Positions 1 through 9,022 of a DNA stretch of 45,726 nucleotides are shown in pieces. The notes beneath the pieces were generated by a model. The model did not search any database and was not told where the DNA came from. It saw nothing but the letters and a program-made list of their open reading frames with translations. How positions within the stretch are numbered: the first letter of the stretch is position 1; each line of letters starts with the position of its first letter. Source of the DNA: JOPF136 sp035272605 (GTDB lineage: Bacteria > Acidobacteriota > Terriglobia > Acidiferrales > UBA7541); NCBI GenBank assembly GCA_035272605.1, contig DATEQM010000176.1, positions 1 to 45,726 of the forward strand. Reading direction: 5' to 3'. The position numbers and the translations under genes are program-made.

Positions 1-1567
<1,567 letters not shown>

Positions 1568-1789
1568 GGGAATCTTTTTATTGTAAGGCCAGAAGGGCCG
1601 GATTTGGAGCCGGCTCCTGCGGAAAGTGCGCTTCACGGCACGGAACCACACAGCGGGGAAAGGCCGCAGATCTGGCGCTCTGCGCTACAGGAGGAGAATT
1701 CGCAGCGATACGTAGGAAAAGTCGCAGAGAGGCAGCACAACGGAGCCCCTTCCGGGGGCTGGGTTTTCAACTGGACCGGCCGCTCCGCC

Positions 1790-2644
1790 TCAGGAGGTGG
1801 GCTGGACGGGCTGCGACGCTTTCTTTTGCTTGATCTCTTTGACCTTATCGATCAGGGCGTCGGCGTCGGCCAGAAGTTTCTGACGATCATCGGGCGACTC
1901 GACCATGTCGGCCTTCTGGCGGTCCAGCAGGTTGAGGTAGGCCATGGCCTCGTCGTAGTCGGGCTGAAGCTCAAGGGCCTTTTTCAGCGCGGCGATGCCT
2001 TCGTCCACGTCCGCGCCGTAGGCGGCGGCGAAGGGGGCGCGCACCTTGTCGGGCAGCGGATCGATGTCATGGATCTGTTTGCGGGCAATCTGATCCTTGT
2101 TGAAGTCCAGGCGGGCCTGCGCGTTGGCCTTGAAGGAAAGCGTCCAGTCAATCAGTCCCACCCAATAATAGGGCAGCGGATCGTCCGGCTTGATGCGGAT
2201 ATGCTGCTGATGGTAGGAGCGCGACTCCTTCATCATGTCAATGTTGGGCGGGGGCCCGGCGGCCATATTGAACAGGATAGAGCCGATGCCGTCGATGGCG
2301 GAGAGATTGTTGGCGTCGCGGCTGAGCACGTCCTTGTAGACGGCGATGGCCTGGTGGGCGTGGTCGAGGTTGGCCGCATCGGGCGAGCCGGGAACGTAGA
2401 GGTTCGCGTAGGCCGTGGCCAGATAGAGCCGCGCGGTCTTCAGGTCGGGATCCAGATCTGTGGCGCTCTTGAACTTCTCAATCGCCTTGTCGAACTGATT
2501 GGCCTTGTAGTCCTGGACGCCCTTGTTGAGCATATCGCGCGCCTTGAGCTTGTTGCAGCCCGTGGCGGCGAGGGAAACAGCGGCGACGAGCGCCAGGGCT
2601 GTCCCCAGACGGCGCGAACCCGCCGCGGAAGTGCGATTCAGCAT
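1790..2644 (-). CDS. TPR-repeat lipoprotein
   Basis: A 284-residue probable outer-envelope lipoprotein with tetratricopeptide repeats. I chose the ATG at 2644 because AGAGG lies about 6 bases upstream; an earlier in-frame start at 2677 would put extra residues before the signal peptide. The N-terminus has basic residues, a hydrophobic stretch and the lipobox LAATGC, with the lipidated Cys at residue 30. TPR-like helices follow (FDKAIEKFKSATDLDPD, then repeats with AIAVYKDVL and ALKKALELQPDYDEAMAYL), and the C-terminus is Lys-rich. It sits 81 bases after the second exbD in the TonB/ExbBD cluster. TPR lipoproteins often scaffold envelope complexes, so a role with that energy-transduction complex is plausible but inferred. 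Confidence 0.82.
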   Translation of the reverse strand: MLNRTSAAGSRRLGTALALVAAVSLAATGCNKLKARDMLNKGVQDYKANQFDKAIEKFKSATDLDPDLKTARLYLATAYANLYVPGSPDAANLDHAHQAIAVYKDVLSRDANNLSAIDGIGSILFNMAAGPPPNIDMMKESRSYHQQHIRIKPDDPLPYYWVGLIDWTLSFKANAQARLDFNKDQIARKQIHDIDPLPDKVRAPFAAAYGADVDEGIAALKKALELQPDYDEAMAYLNLLDRQKADMVESPDDRQKLLADADALIDKVKEIKQKKASQPVQPTS

Positions 2645-2725
2645 GGTCCTCTTTGCCCCCAGAAGAATCATCCTCACTCACGCATGCCGCCCACGGCCGA
2701 TTCCCGGCGGAAGCGGTCGCGGCGG

Positions 2726-3154
2726 TTACTGGCCCGATTCGACCTTGGTGGTCATCAGCCCCACGTGGTCGATGTCGGCGCTGTGCATGATGTCAATCGC
2801 CCGGGCGACCTGCTCGAAGGGGACATTGTCGTCGCCCTTGATGAAGGCCACGCGCTCGGCGCGAGTCTTGAAAATATCGGTGAGCCGCGCCTCGAGGGTA
2901 TCCCAGCTCGAGGCTTCCTGATTGATCTTGAGCGAGCCGTCGTTGAGCACCTGGACGACGACGAGCTTATCGTTGATGACTTGATTCTGTTTTTGGTTGG
3001 GCGGAGCGGGTTGCGGCACGAGCGCCTCGAGCCCCTTGGACTTGTTCGGATTGATGACCATAAAAATGATGAGCAGGACGAGCAGGATGTCGATGAGCGG
3101 AACGACGTTCATCTCCGCCAGCGCTCCCTTGCTCTTGCCGACTGTCATTCCCAT
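2726..3154 (-). CDS. exbD: ExbD/TolR family biopolymer transport protein (copy 2)
   Basis: A 142-residue inner-membrane protein of the ExbD/TolR family. It has a short cytoplasmic N-terminus, one transmembrane helix at about residues 17-35 (PLIDILLVLLIIFMVI) and a periplasmic domain. Asp22 is the conserved intramembrane acid that conducts protons in the ExbB-ExbD motor. This copy has a KSKG..MNVVPLID start and a Gln/Asn/Pro-rich linker (QPAPPNQKQNQ) before the folded periplasmic part, unlike its upstream neighbour. The gene follows exbD copy 1 by 53 bases in the tonB-exbB-exbD-exbD order. Two divergent ExbD copies suggest a heteromeric ExbD or separate partners. Confidence 0.9.
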   Translation of the reverse strand: MGMTVGKSKGALAEMNVVPLIDILLVLLIIFMVINPNKSKGLEALVPQPAPPNQKQNQVINDKLVVVQVLNDGSLKINQEASSWDTLEARLTDIFKTRAERVAFIKGDDNVPFEQVARAIDIMHSADIDHVGLMTTKVESGQ

Positions 3155-3207
3155 GACGGCCTTCCTTTCCTCCTCAGTCCGGAGGCTTCCTTCGCCCGAA
3201 TCTTCCG

Positions 3208-3660
3208 CTACTGCCCGCCCGTGGGCGCGGCGTGGGCCGCACCTTTCTTCTCGTTCTTCTCGGTGAGCAGGCCGAGCTGGTCCACGCCGGCGGCGCGGAT
3301 TTCGTCCACCACGGCGACGACCCGGCCATACTTGGCGGCGCGGTCGCTGTTGAGGAAGACGGTCTTGTCGGTGCGGGCGGAGAGTCTTTCCTTCAAGGTG
3401 GCGGTGATCATGGCCTGGTCAATCTTCTGGGAGCCCAGGAAGATGGAGCCGTCGCGAGTGACGGCGACGACGAGGGCGTCTTCCTTTTCCGCGTCCTGCA
3501 TATCCTTGGGATTGTCCACGGTGGCGCGTTCCACCGATGCGCCCTTCTGGATCATCGGGGTGACCACCATGAAGATGATCAGCAGCACGAGCATGATGTC
3601 CGCCATGGGGATGATATTCGGCGAAGCCATCACGTCTTGCGCTTTGGGTTTGTAGGCCAT
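3208..3660 (-). CDS. exbD: ExbD/TolR family biopolymer transport protein (copy 1)
   Basis: A 150-residue ExbD/TolR family protein, the ion-conducting partner of ExbB. The transmembrane helix covers about residues 14-35 (NIIPMADIMLVLLIIFMVV), with the conserved acid at Asp21. The periplasmic domain includes DGSIFLGSQKID and ends in a Lys/Ala-rich tail. The start at 3660 lies only 6 bases from the stop of exbB at 3667, so the two are almost certainly co-transcribed and probably translationally coupled. Sequence differences from the second ExbD in the periplasmic part suggest an old duplication. Confidence 0.91.
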   Translation of the reverse strand: MAYKPKAQDVMASPNIIPMADIMLVLLIIFMVVTPMIQKGASVERATVDNPKDMQDAEKEDALVVAVTRDGSIFLGSQKIDQAMITATLKERLSARTDKTVFLNSDRAAKYGRVVAVVDEIRAAGVDQLGLLTEKNEKKGAAHAAPTGGQ

Positions 3661-3666
3661 GGGCAG

Positions 3667-4404
3667 CTACCTTTTGGCGTTGGCTGACCGGCGTGTAACG
3701 AAGTAGTTGACCAGCTCCATCGAGGAGTTGTCCATCTCTACGTCAAAGGCCTCAACCTTGTTGGTGAAGTAATTGAAGGCCCACACGGCGGGCACGGCCA
3801 CGAACAGGCCCAGAGCCGTGGTGATCAGGGCTTCCGCGATGCCGCCGGCAACCGCGGAAAGGCCGGTGGCTTTCTGGGTGGCGATGCCCTTGAAGGCGTT
3901 GATGATGCCGACCACGGTGCCGAACAGGCCGACGAAGGGAGCGGTGGAGCCGATGGTGGCCAGGCCGTTGAGCATCCGCTTCATTTCCGCGTGGACGATG
4001 GCCACGGCGCGGTCCAGGCCGCGCTTGGAGGCTTCGATCAGCTCGGCGTCGGTCACCTGGGTCGAGGCGGACTGGAATTCAGAGAGCCCGGTGGCCACGA
4101 CCTTGGCAATATGGCTCTTCTTGTTGCGCTCAGCGATGGAGATGGCCTCGTCGAGCTTGCCGTCGCGCAGGGCGCCGGCCACCTGCTGGACGAAGATGCG
4201 CGACTGCTTGCGCGCGGCGCTGTAGGTGATGGCCCGGTCAATCATGATCCCGATGGACCAGATGGACATGAAGAGCAGGATGACCACCACGACCAGGGCC
4301 ACGGCGCTCATCTGTTTGTAGATCTGGACGGGGTTCCAGCCGATGTACGCTGTGGGTTCCTCCTGCAGCAGCAGGAGCCCAGAAAGAGCTAGATTGACTA
4401 ACAT
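3667..4404 (-). CDS. exbB: ExbB/TolQ/MotA-family proton channel protein
   Basis: A 245-residue polytopic inner-membrane protein of the MotA/TolQ/ExbB proton channel family. Three transmembrane segments are visible: about residues 32-55 (SAVALVVVVILLFMSIW), about 148-172 within TIGSTAPFVGLFGTVVGI (the family signature), and about 190-212 (ALITTALGLFVAVPAVWAF). A large cytoplasmic loop separates the first and second. It would form the pentameric channel around the ExbD dimer and pass energy to TonB. It lies 37 bases after tonB and 6 bases before exbD copy 1. Confidence 0.93.
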   Translation of the reverse strand: MLVNLALSGLLLLQEEPTAYIGWNPVQIYKQMSAVALVVVVILLFMSIWSIGIMIDRAITYSAARKQSRIFVQQVAGALRDGKLDEAISIAERNKKSHIAKVVATGLSEFQSASTQVTDAELIEASKRGLDRAVAIVHAEMKRMLNGLATIGSTAPFVGLFGTVVGIINAFKGIATQKATGLSAVAGGIAEALITTALGLFVAVPAVWAFNYFTNKVEAFDVEMDNSSMELVNYFVTRRSANAKR

Positions 4405-4441
4405 TGAGTCTGTTCCTCCTCGTTATGGAAATCCTTTGGAA

Positions 4442-5185
4442 TCACCCACCCAGAGTAAAGATGACGTCGATAAACGTTTCCACTTCCACCGGTTCGTCGC
4501 TGAGCAGCGTGGGCTTGTAGCGCCACTGCTTTACCGCCTCCGTGGCCGCCTGGACCAAAAGGGGAGGGCCGGAGACGACTTCAAGCTGCTGAATCGTGCC
4601 TTCCTTGGAGATGATCGCGTGCAGCCGCACCGTTCCCTGAATGCGCGCCTGCCGCGCGAGCGGGGGATAGATCGGCCTGGTCTGGTTGAGAATTTTTGCT
4701 TCCTGCACGCCCGTGCTGACGCGAATGCGCTTGGGGGCCTCCGGCTTGGGGGGAGGAGGAGCGCCGCTGATTCCTCCGATGATGCCGCCCATGACGCCGC
4801 CGGGCATGCCACCCGGGACGCCGCCTGGGACGCCGCCGGCACCGGAGTAGACGGGCACATCGGGGGGAAGCTCCTCTTCCTTGATCATCTTCACGTCTTT
4901 TGGAATTACGCTCGGGGCCATCATCTTGCCCTGCTGAATGATGCGCTGAACCGGCTTCACGACAACCTTCTGCACCGGAGGCGGCGGGGGAGCCGGTGGA
5001 GGCGGCGGAGGCGGCGCGACGAGCGTGGTCATCAGCATGCCCTTGGGCAACGCCTCGGTGTAAATCAGCGGAAAGAGAACGAGCAGCCCCAGGATGGCGA
5101 ACTGCAGCAAGGCAGACAGGAGCATGGAGAGCTTGCTGCGGCCCCCCTTGCGCCCACCACCCGAGACCACCAATTCGTCGAACAT
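4442..5185 (-). CDS. tonB: TonB family energy transducer
   Basis: A 247-residue TonB protein. It spans the periplasm and transmits energy from ExbB/ExbD to outer-membrane receptors. A single N-terminal transmembrane anchor lies at about residues 20-42. A polyproline stretch (about 57-71) and a Val/Lys segment follow. An unusual glycine-rich tract at about 118-142 has VPGG/MPGG repeats. The C-terminal TonB domain (about 165-247) has YPPLARQARIQGTVRLHAII and the usual QWRYKPTLL signature. The gene starts the tonB-exbB-exbD-exbD block, 54 bases after secF. No receptor or ligand gene is nearby, so the transported substrate cannot be inferred. Confidence 0.92.
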   Translation of the reverse strand: MFDELVVSGGGRKGGRSKLSMLLSALLQFAILGLLVLFPLIYTEALPKGMLMTTLVAPPPPPPPAPPPPPVQKVVVKPVQRIIQQGKMMAPSVIPKDVKMIKEEELPPDVPVYSGAGGVPGGVPGGMPGGVMGGIIGGISGAPPPPKPEAPKRIRVSTGVQEAKILNQTRPIYPPLARQARIQGTVRLHAIISKEGTIQQLEVVSGPPLLVQAATEAVKQWRYKPTLLSDEPVEVETFIDVIFTLGG

Positions 5186-5239
5186 GGCCTACCTCCCGGA
5201 CACGCCCCAGAAGGGCTGAGTTGAGGGCCGCGAGGCCCT

Positions 5240-6478
5240 TCAGCGTCCGCGATTTCCTGCGAGAGAACCCGCTCCGGCTGCCGGTGTCTGGTCACGCCAG
5301 TGATTCCAGGCCACGACCAGCGGGGCGGCAATGCCGAAACTGGAGTAGGTACCTACCACAATTCCTACCACCATCGCAAAGGAGAAAGCGCGAAGGGACG
5401 ACCCACCCAGCAGGAAGAGCACCAGCACGGTAAGGAAGGTCAGCCCGCTGGTCAGGATGGTCCGCGAAAGCGTCTGGTTGATGGCCCGGTTGACCACTTC
5501 GGCCAGACGCTCGCGGCGCATGATGCGCAGGTTTTCGCGCACGCGGTCGAAAATGACGATGGTGTCGTTCATCGAGTACCCAACGAGAGTCAACAAGGCC
5601 GCAATAACCGTCAGCGATATCTCAAATCGAAAAATAGAGAACAAACCGAGCGTAATCAGAACGTCGTGAAAGACCGCCAGGACGGCCGCAGCCCCGTATA
5701 TCCACTCGAAGCGAAACGCAATATATACCAGCATGCCCGCCAAAGCATAGAGGGTAGCGAGGATGGCCTGCTGGCGGAGCTCGGCGCCGACTTTGGGGCC
5801 CACAATCTCGACATTGCGAATGGCAAAACTGCCCACGGTGAAGGAGTCGCGGAGAACTCCCACCACGGCGTCGGGGCCGCCGCGCCCCTGCTGGACGTCA
5901 CTCGAGGCCGCCAGCGGCTGGCGCAGCTCGTCGGCTCCGGAGAGCAGGCCGCCGCGCTGGCTGTCGCGGAATTTGGCGATGAGCGCAGCAATGGCCTTGT
6001 AGTGGTCCGGGGCGGACGGGCCGAACCCCAGCGGGTCGCGCCGCACGAGAGTTTCGGAGAGAGTGGCCGCGCCCACCGCGTTCAAATCCGGCTTAGTGGC
6101 GTCCGGAGCAGGGAAGGAACGTTGGAGCGTGTCCACGATGGCCTTGCGCCCGGCATCGAGCTGCTGCTCGTTCAGCGCCCGCTCGTCCAGACCGATCATC
6201 ACCTCGTGGATGTCCGGGCGGGCCACGTCCACAATCTTCTGGATGTTGGCGTCGCGGAAGCCGCCTTCGGTCAGGCTGGCCCGGATCACATCAATTTTGG
6301 GGTCCTGCACGAACCGAACGTAAACCAGCGTGCCCCCGCGGAAGTCAATCCCGTAGAGCGGCCCGCCATGAAGGAACAGGGAGATTGCGCCGGCGGCGAG
6401 GAGCACCAGCGAAAGCGAGACGAAAATCTTCGCCTTCCCCATCCAGTCGATGTTCACCGGTCCGAACAGTTCCAGCAC
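5240..6478 (-). CDS. secF: Protein translocase subunit SecF, with enlarged periplasmic loop
   Basis: A 412-residue SecF, an accessory subunit of Sec protein export that uses the proton gradient to pull preproteins through SecYEG. The first transmembrane helix (about residues 17-38) is followed by YGIDFRGGTLVYV, the P1 signature. The C-terminal transmembrane block (about 240-390) carries VFHDVLITLGLFS and GYSMNDTIVIFDRVREN. At 412 residues it is about 90 longer than E. coli SecF (323). The extra sequence lies in the periplasmic loop, about residues 150-215, rich in Gly/Ser/Ala. The GTG start at 6478 has GGAG about 10 bases upstream. secD is 140 bases upstream, with a palindromic repeat in between. 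Confidence 0.94.
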   Translation of the reverse strand: MLELFGPVNIDWMGKAKIFVSLSLVLLAAGAISLFLHGGPLYGIDFRGGTLVYVRFVQDPKIDVIRASLTEGGFRDANIQKIVDVARPDIHEVMIGLDERALNEQQLDAGRKAIVDTLQRSFPAPDATKPDLNAVGAATLSETLVRRDPLGFGPSAPDHYKAIAALIAKFRDSQRGGLLSGADELRQPLAASSDVQQGRGGPDAVVGVLRDSFTVGSFAIRNVEIVGPKVGAELRQQAILATLYALAGMLVYIAFRFEWIYGAAAVLAVFHDVLITLGLFSIFRFEISLTVIAALLTLVGYSMNDTIVIFDRVRENLRIMRRERLAEVVNRAINQTLSRTILTSGLTFLTVLVLFLLGGSSLRAFSFAMVVGIVVGTYSSFGIAAPLVVAWNHWRDQTPAAGAGSLAGNRGR

Positions 6479-6580
6479 GAGGTCATTTCTCCGTTAGAGC
6501 TTAGACACCGGCGGGGAGCAGAAGTTCCCGCCCTGCCGCCGAAACACTCGCTGGCCAACACGCCCTGCAGTTAGCCCGCG

Positions 6581-6599
6581 CACAGGCTGAAAGCCTGTG
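6581..6599. repeat. Short intergenic palindrome between secD and secF
   Basis: A perfect inverted repeat with arms CACAGGCT and AGCCTGTG around GAA, followed by CTAC. It belongs to a family seen elsewhere in the window (13579-13664, 15873-15961, 24007-24023) that shares a CT-(2-3 nt)-AG centre with variable outer arms. In the secD-secF transcript it would form a hairpin and could affect mRNA stability or relative expression; this is inferred. Confidence 0.7.
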
Positions 6600-6618
6600 C
6601 TACTGATTCCGAATCCCG

Positions 6619-8250
6619 TCAAATGCTCAGTTGCGCCTCGCGGCCCATGCGCCCCAGATGCCAGGCAAAAATCGTTCTGGAGACGTAGACGGCCGTGAAG
6701 ACGTTTGAACCCAGACCGATGACGAGAGTAATGGCGAAGCCGCGCACCGGCCCGGTGCCGAAAATAAACAGAAAAGCCGCCGAGACCATCGTGGTGACGT
6801 GCGTGTCGATAATGGTCAAGAAAGCGCGGTTGAATCCCACCTCGACGGCCGAGGGATTCGGTTTCCCGTTCCGCAGCTCCTCCCGGATGCGCTCGAAGAT
6901 CAGGACGTTGGAGTCCACACCCATGCCGATTGTCAGGATGACGCCCGCGATGCCCGGCAGCGTAAGCACGGCCTGGAAGTAGGCGAGCGCGGCGAGCAGG
7001 ATCAACAGGTTCAGAAACAGAGCCAGCACGGCGTTCAGCCCCGCGAGACGGTAGTAGACCAGCATGAAGAGCATGACGACCGCCAGGCTGACCACCGAGG
7101 CGCGGACGCCCTCCCGGATCGAGTCGGCACCGAGCGACGGTCCGATGGTGCGCTCCTCGAGATATTTGATCGAAGCCGGCAACGAGCCCGAGCGCAGCAC
7201 CAGCGCGAGATCGTTGGCTTCTTCGGAGCCGAAGCGCCCCGTGATTCTCCCCTGATCCTCGATCTTGGATTGGATCACCGGAGCGGTGTAGACCCTCCGG
7301 TCGAGTACGATGGCCATCTGGCGCTGGAGGTTGGCCTCGGTGAATTCCCCGAAGCGCTTGGCCGCGGCATTGGAGAGCGTGAAGCTTACTTCGAACCCGC
7401 CGGGGTAGTCGGAACTGGGCACCGTCTTGGCGCTGCGCAGGTCGCGGCCGGTGACCGGGGCGTAACGGTCCACCAGGTAAAAAACTTCTCCGGCGGGGCC
7501 GGGCTGGCCCGGCGCGCGCTCTTCGCGTCCCGGGAGCAATTCCGAGTTGGGCGGGAGGATTCCGTTGGGCTGGGCCTGATAGGCCTCCGCCGGGGAATTG
7601 TAGGTGCGCCCGCCCACCACCAGCCGCAATTCGAGCTGCCCGCCGGCCTGGATGATGGCCTTGGCGCGGGCCGGGTCGCCCTCGCCCGGAAGCTGCACGA
7701 GGATCTCGTCCTGGCCGCGGCCGTGCTCGCTCACCACCGGCTCGGTGAGCCCGAGTTGGTCAATGCGGCGGCGTATTGTCTCCACGCTCTGGCGGAGCGT
7801 GTCCGTGCGGATCGCAGCGAAGGAGGTGGGCCGCAGGGTCAGCTTGAATCCGGTGGCCTGGCCGGGCATGGGAGAGAGCTCCCAGTCCTGATAGGTGTTT
7901 CGGATCATGTCTTGAAAGCGCGCGGACTGCTCGGGCGTGACGTTGACGACGTTGATGTTCTGGTCGTCCGGCTCGCGAATGTCTTCCACGTGGATCCCGC
8001 TGTCGTTCAATTCCTTGCGGAGGCGGTCCAGGGTCTGGTCGGTGAACTGCTTGATGGCCTCCTGCGTCTGCACCTGGAGGATCAGGTGGGTGCCGCCCTT
8101 CAGGTCAAGGCCCAGGCGGATGCGGTCGGCAAAATTGTCGCGGGCCTTGGCCAGGGAAGTGGGAAGGGAGGGGAGGCCGAGCAGCCCATACACGCAGCAC
8201 AGGATGACCAGGACGACCAGGATCGCGCGGACTCGGACATTCATCTGCAT
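6619..8250 (-). CDS. secD: Protein translocase subunit SecD
   Basis: A 543-residue SecD, which forms the SecDF complex that aids late steps of Sec-dependent translocation. The N-terminal transmembrane helix at about residues 8-26 is followed by RIRLGLDLKGGTHLILQV, the conserved P1 signature. The large periplasmic region runs to about residue 370. The C-terminal six-helix block has VILTIGMGVDSNVLIFERIREELR and ends with HLGRMGREAQLSI. It lies 9 bases after yajC and upstream of secF, the classic yajC-secD-secF order. ATGs at 8250 and 8244 are both possible starts. Confidence 0.96.
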   Translation of the reverse strand: MQMNVRVRAILVVLVILCCVYGLLGLPSLPTSLAKARDNFADRIRLGLDLKGGTHLILQVQTQEAIKQFTDQTLDRLRKELNDSGIHVEDIREPDDQNINVVNVTPEQSARFQDMIRNTYQDWELSPMPGQATGFKLTLRPTSFAAIRTDTLRQSVETIRRRIDQLGLTEPVVSEHGRGQDEILVQLPGEGDPARAKAIIQAGGQLELRLVVGGRTYNSPAEAYQAQPNGILPPNSELLPGREERAPGQPGPAGEVFYLVDRYAPVTGRDLRSAKTVPSSDYPGGFEVSFTLSNAAAKRFGEFTEANLQRQMAIVLDRRVYTAPVIQSKIEDQGRITGRFGSEEANDLALVLRSGSLPASIKYLEERTIGPSLGADSIREGVRASVVSLAVVMLFMLVYYRLAGLNAVLALFLNLLILLAALAYFQAVLTLPGIAGVILTIGMGVDSNVLIFERIREELRNGKPNPSAVEVGFNRAFLTIIDTHVTTMVSAAFLFIFGTGPVRGFAITLVIGLGSNVFTAVYVSRTIFAWHLGRMGREAQLSI

Positions 8251-8259
8251 GACGCGGAG

Positions 8260-8589
8260 CTAGCTCTCCTTGGGTTCCGGCTGGAGCCCGGCGACGGACT
8301 GACGCGAGAGGCGGATGCGCACCTGCTCAGCAATGCGGAGCTGCACGGTGTCGCCCTCCACACCCACGATGGTGCCGTAGATGCCGCTCGAGGTGATTAT
8401 CTTGTCGCCGGCTTTCAGTTCGTTTTGCATCTGCTGTATTTTCTTTTGCCGCCGCTGCTGCGGGACAAACAGCAGCACGTAAAAAATGATCATGATGAAG
8501 AACAGGGGAGCGATGGCCGTGATTGCGCTGCCGCCCGGCTGGCTCTGCGCCAGAGCGAGAGTCTCCGCTGGAATGGAGATTGCGGTCAT
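8260..8589 (-). CDS. yajC: Preprotein translocase subunit YajC
   Basis: A small single-pass membrane protein (109 residues) of the SecDF-YajC complex. I prefer the ATG at 8589, because AGGAAGG sits a few bases upstream; the in-frame GTG at 8601 would place that ribosome site inside the gene. The transmembrane segment (APLFFIMIIFYVLLFVPQQRRQKK) is followed by a basic stretch and a YajC cytoplasmic domain (AGDKIITSSGIYGTIVGVEGDTVQLRIA). It leads the yajC-secD-secF run. In many bacteria tgt lies directly upstream, but here a kinase gene on the opposite strand separates them. Confidence 0.93.
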   Translation of the reverse strand: MTAISIPAETLALAQSQPGGSAITAIAPLFFIMIIFYVLLFVPQQRRQKKIQQMQNELKAGDKIITSSGIYGTIVGVEGDTVQLRIAEQVRIRLSRQSVAGLQPEPKES

Positions 8590-9022
8590 TCCCTTCCTCA
8601 CTGCCTGTCCGGAAGAACGGAAAGGACTCCCTCTGCGGAAAGAACCTTTCGCGAACGTCTCCCCTTACCGACTGATGCTTCGAGAGGCCCTAGCGGTCCC
8701 CACCCCCGGGGCCGGCCTGGTTGGGGCCCGATTCGAAACAAGCGGGAAGCTCTGCGCGGAATCGCGCCAACTTCCGAAACAAGTAGCGTCACGAATTTTG
8801 CGCATGATGTCAAGGCAAAAGTGGCGCGAACTGGAGGCGGAATGGGCGAGGCGTACAAGCAGACAAGCGACCTGCCGGCTAATCGGGGGTGAAGCGGCAA
8901 ACGCAACTGCGTTTCGCATCTCAAATCTCGATGCGGTGAGGAGCGGGGGTTCATCGTATACCGCACGTTGACTTGCCTTTGGGCGCAGCCTAAGATTTCT
9001 CGCCAAAGACAGCCTTCCCGCC
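8590..9022. other. Divergent intergenic region yajC / protein kinase
   Basis: About 430 bases without a convincing gene; short open frames here lack family features and ribosome sites. It must hold the promoter of the minus-strand yajC-secDF run and that of the plus-strand kinase. A TTGACA on the minus strand at 8808-8813 has no good -10 at the usual distance. The kinase promoter is listed separately. Confidence 0.6.
8968..8996 (+). promoter_or_regulatory. Putative sigma-70 promoter for the Ser/Thr kinase gene
   Basis: TTGACT at 8968-8973 and TAAGAT at 8991-8996 are separated by 17 bases, an optimal sigma-70 arrangement. The predicted transcript would start near 9003, about 20 bases before the kinase ATG at 9023. 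No strong Shine-Dalgarno is visible in that short leader. Confidence 0.5.

Noticed and set aside
5300..8892. Long plus-strand open frames opposite secF and secD
   Set aside because: The minus-strand translations are unmistakable SecF and SecD; the plus frames are compositionally odd (His/Gln/Arg-rich) shadows.
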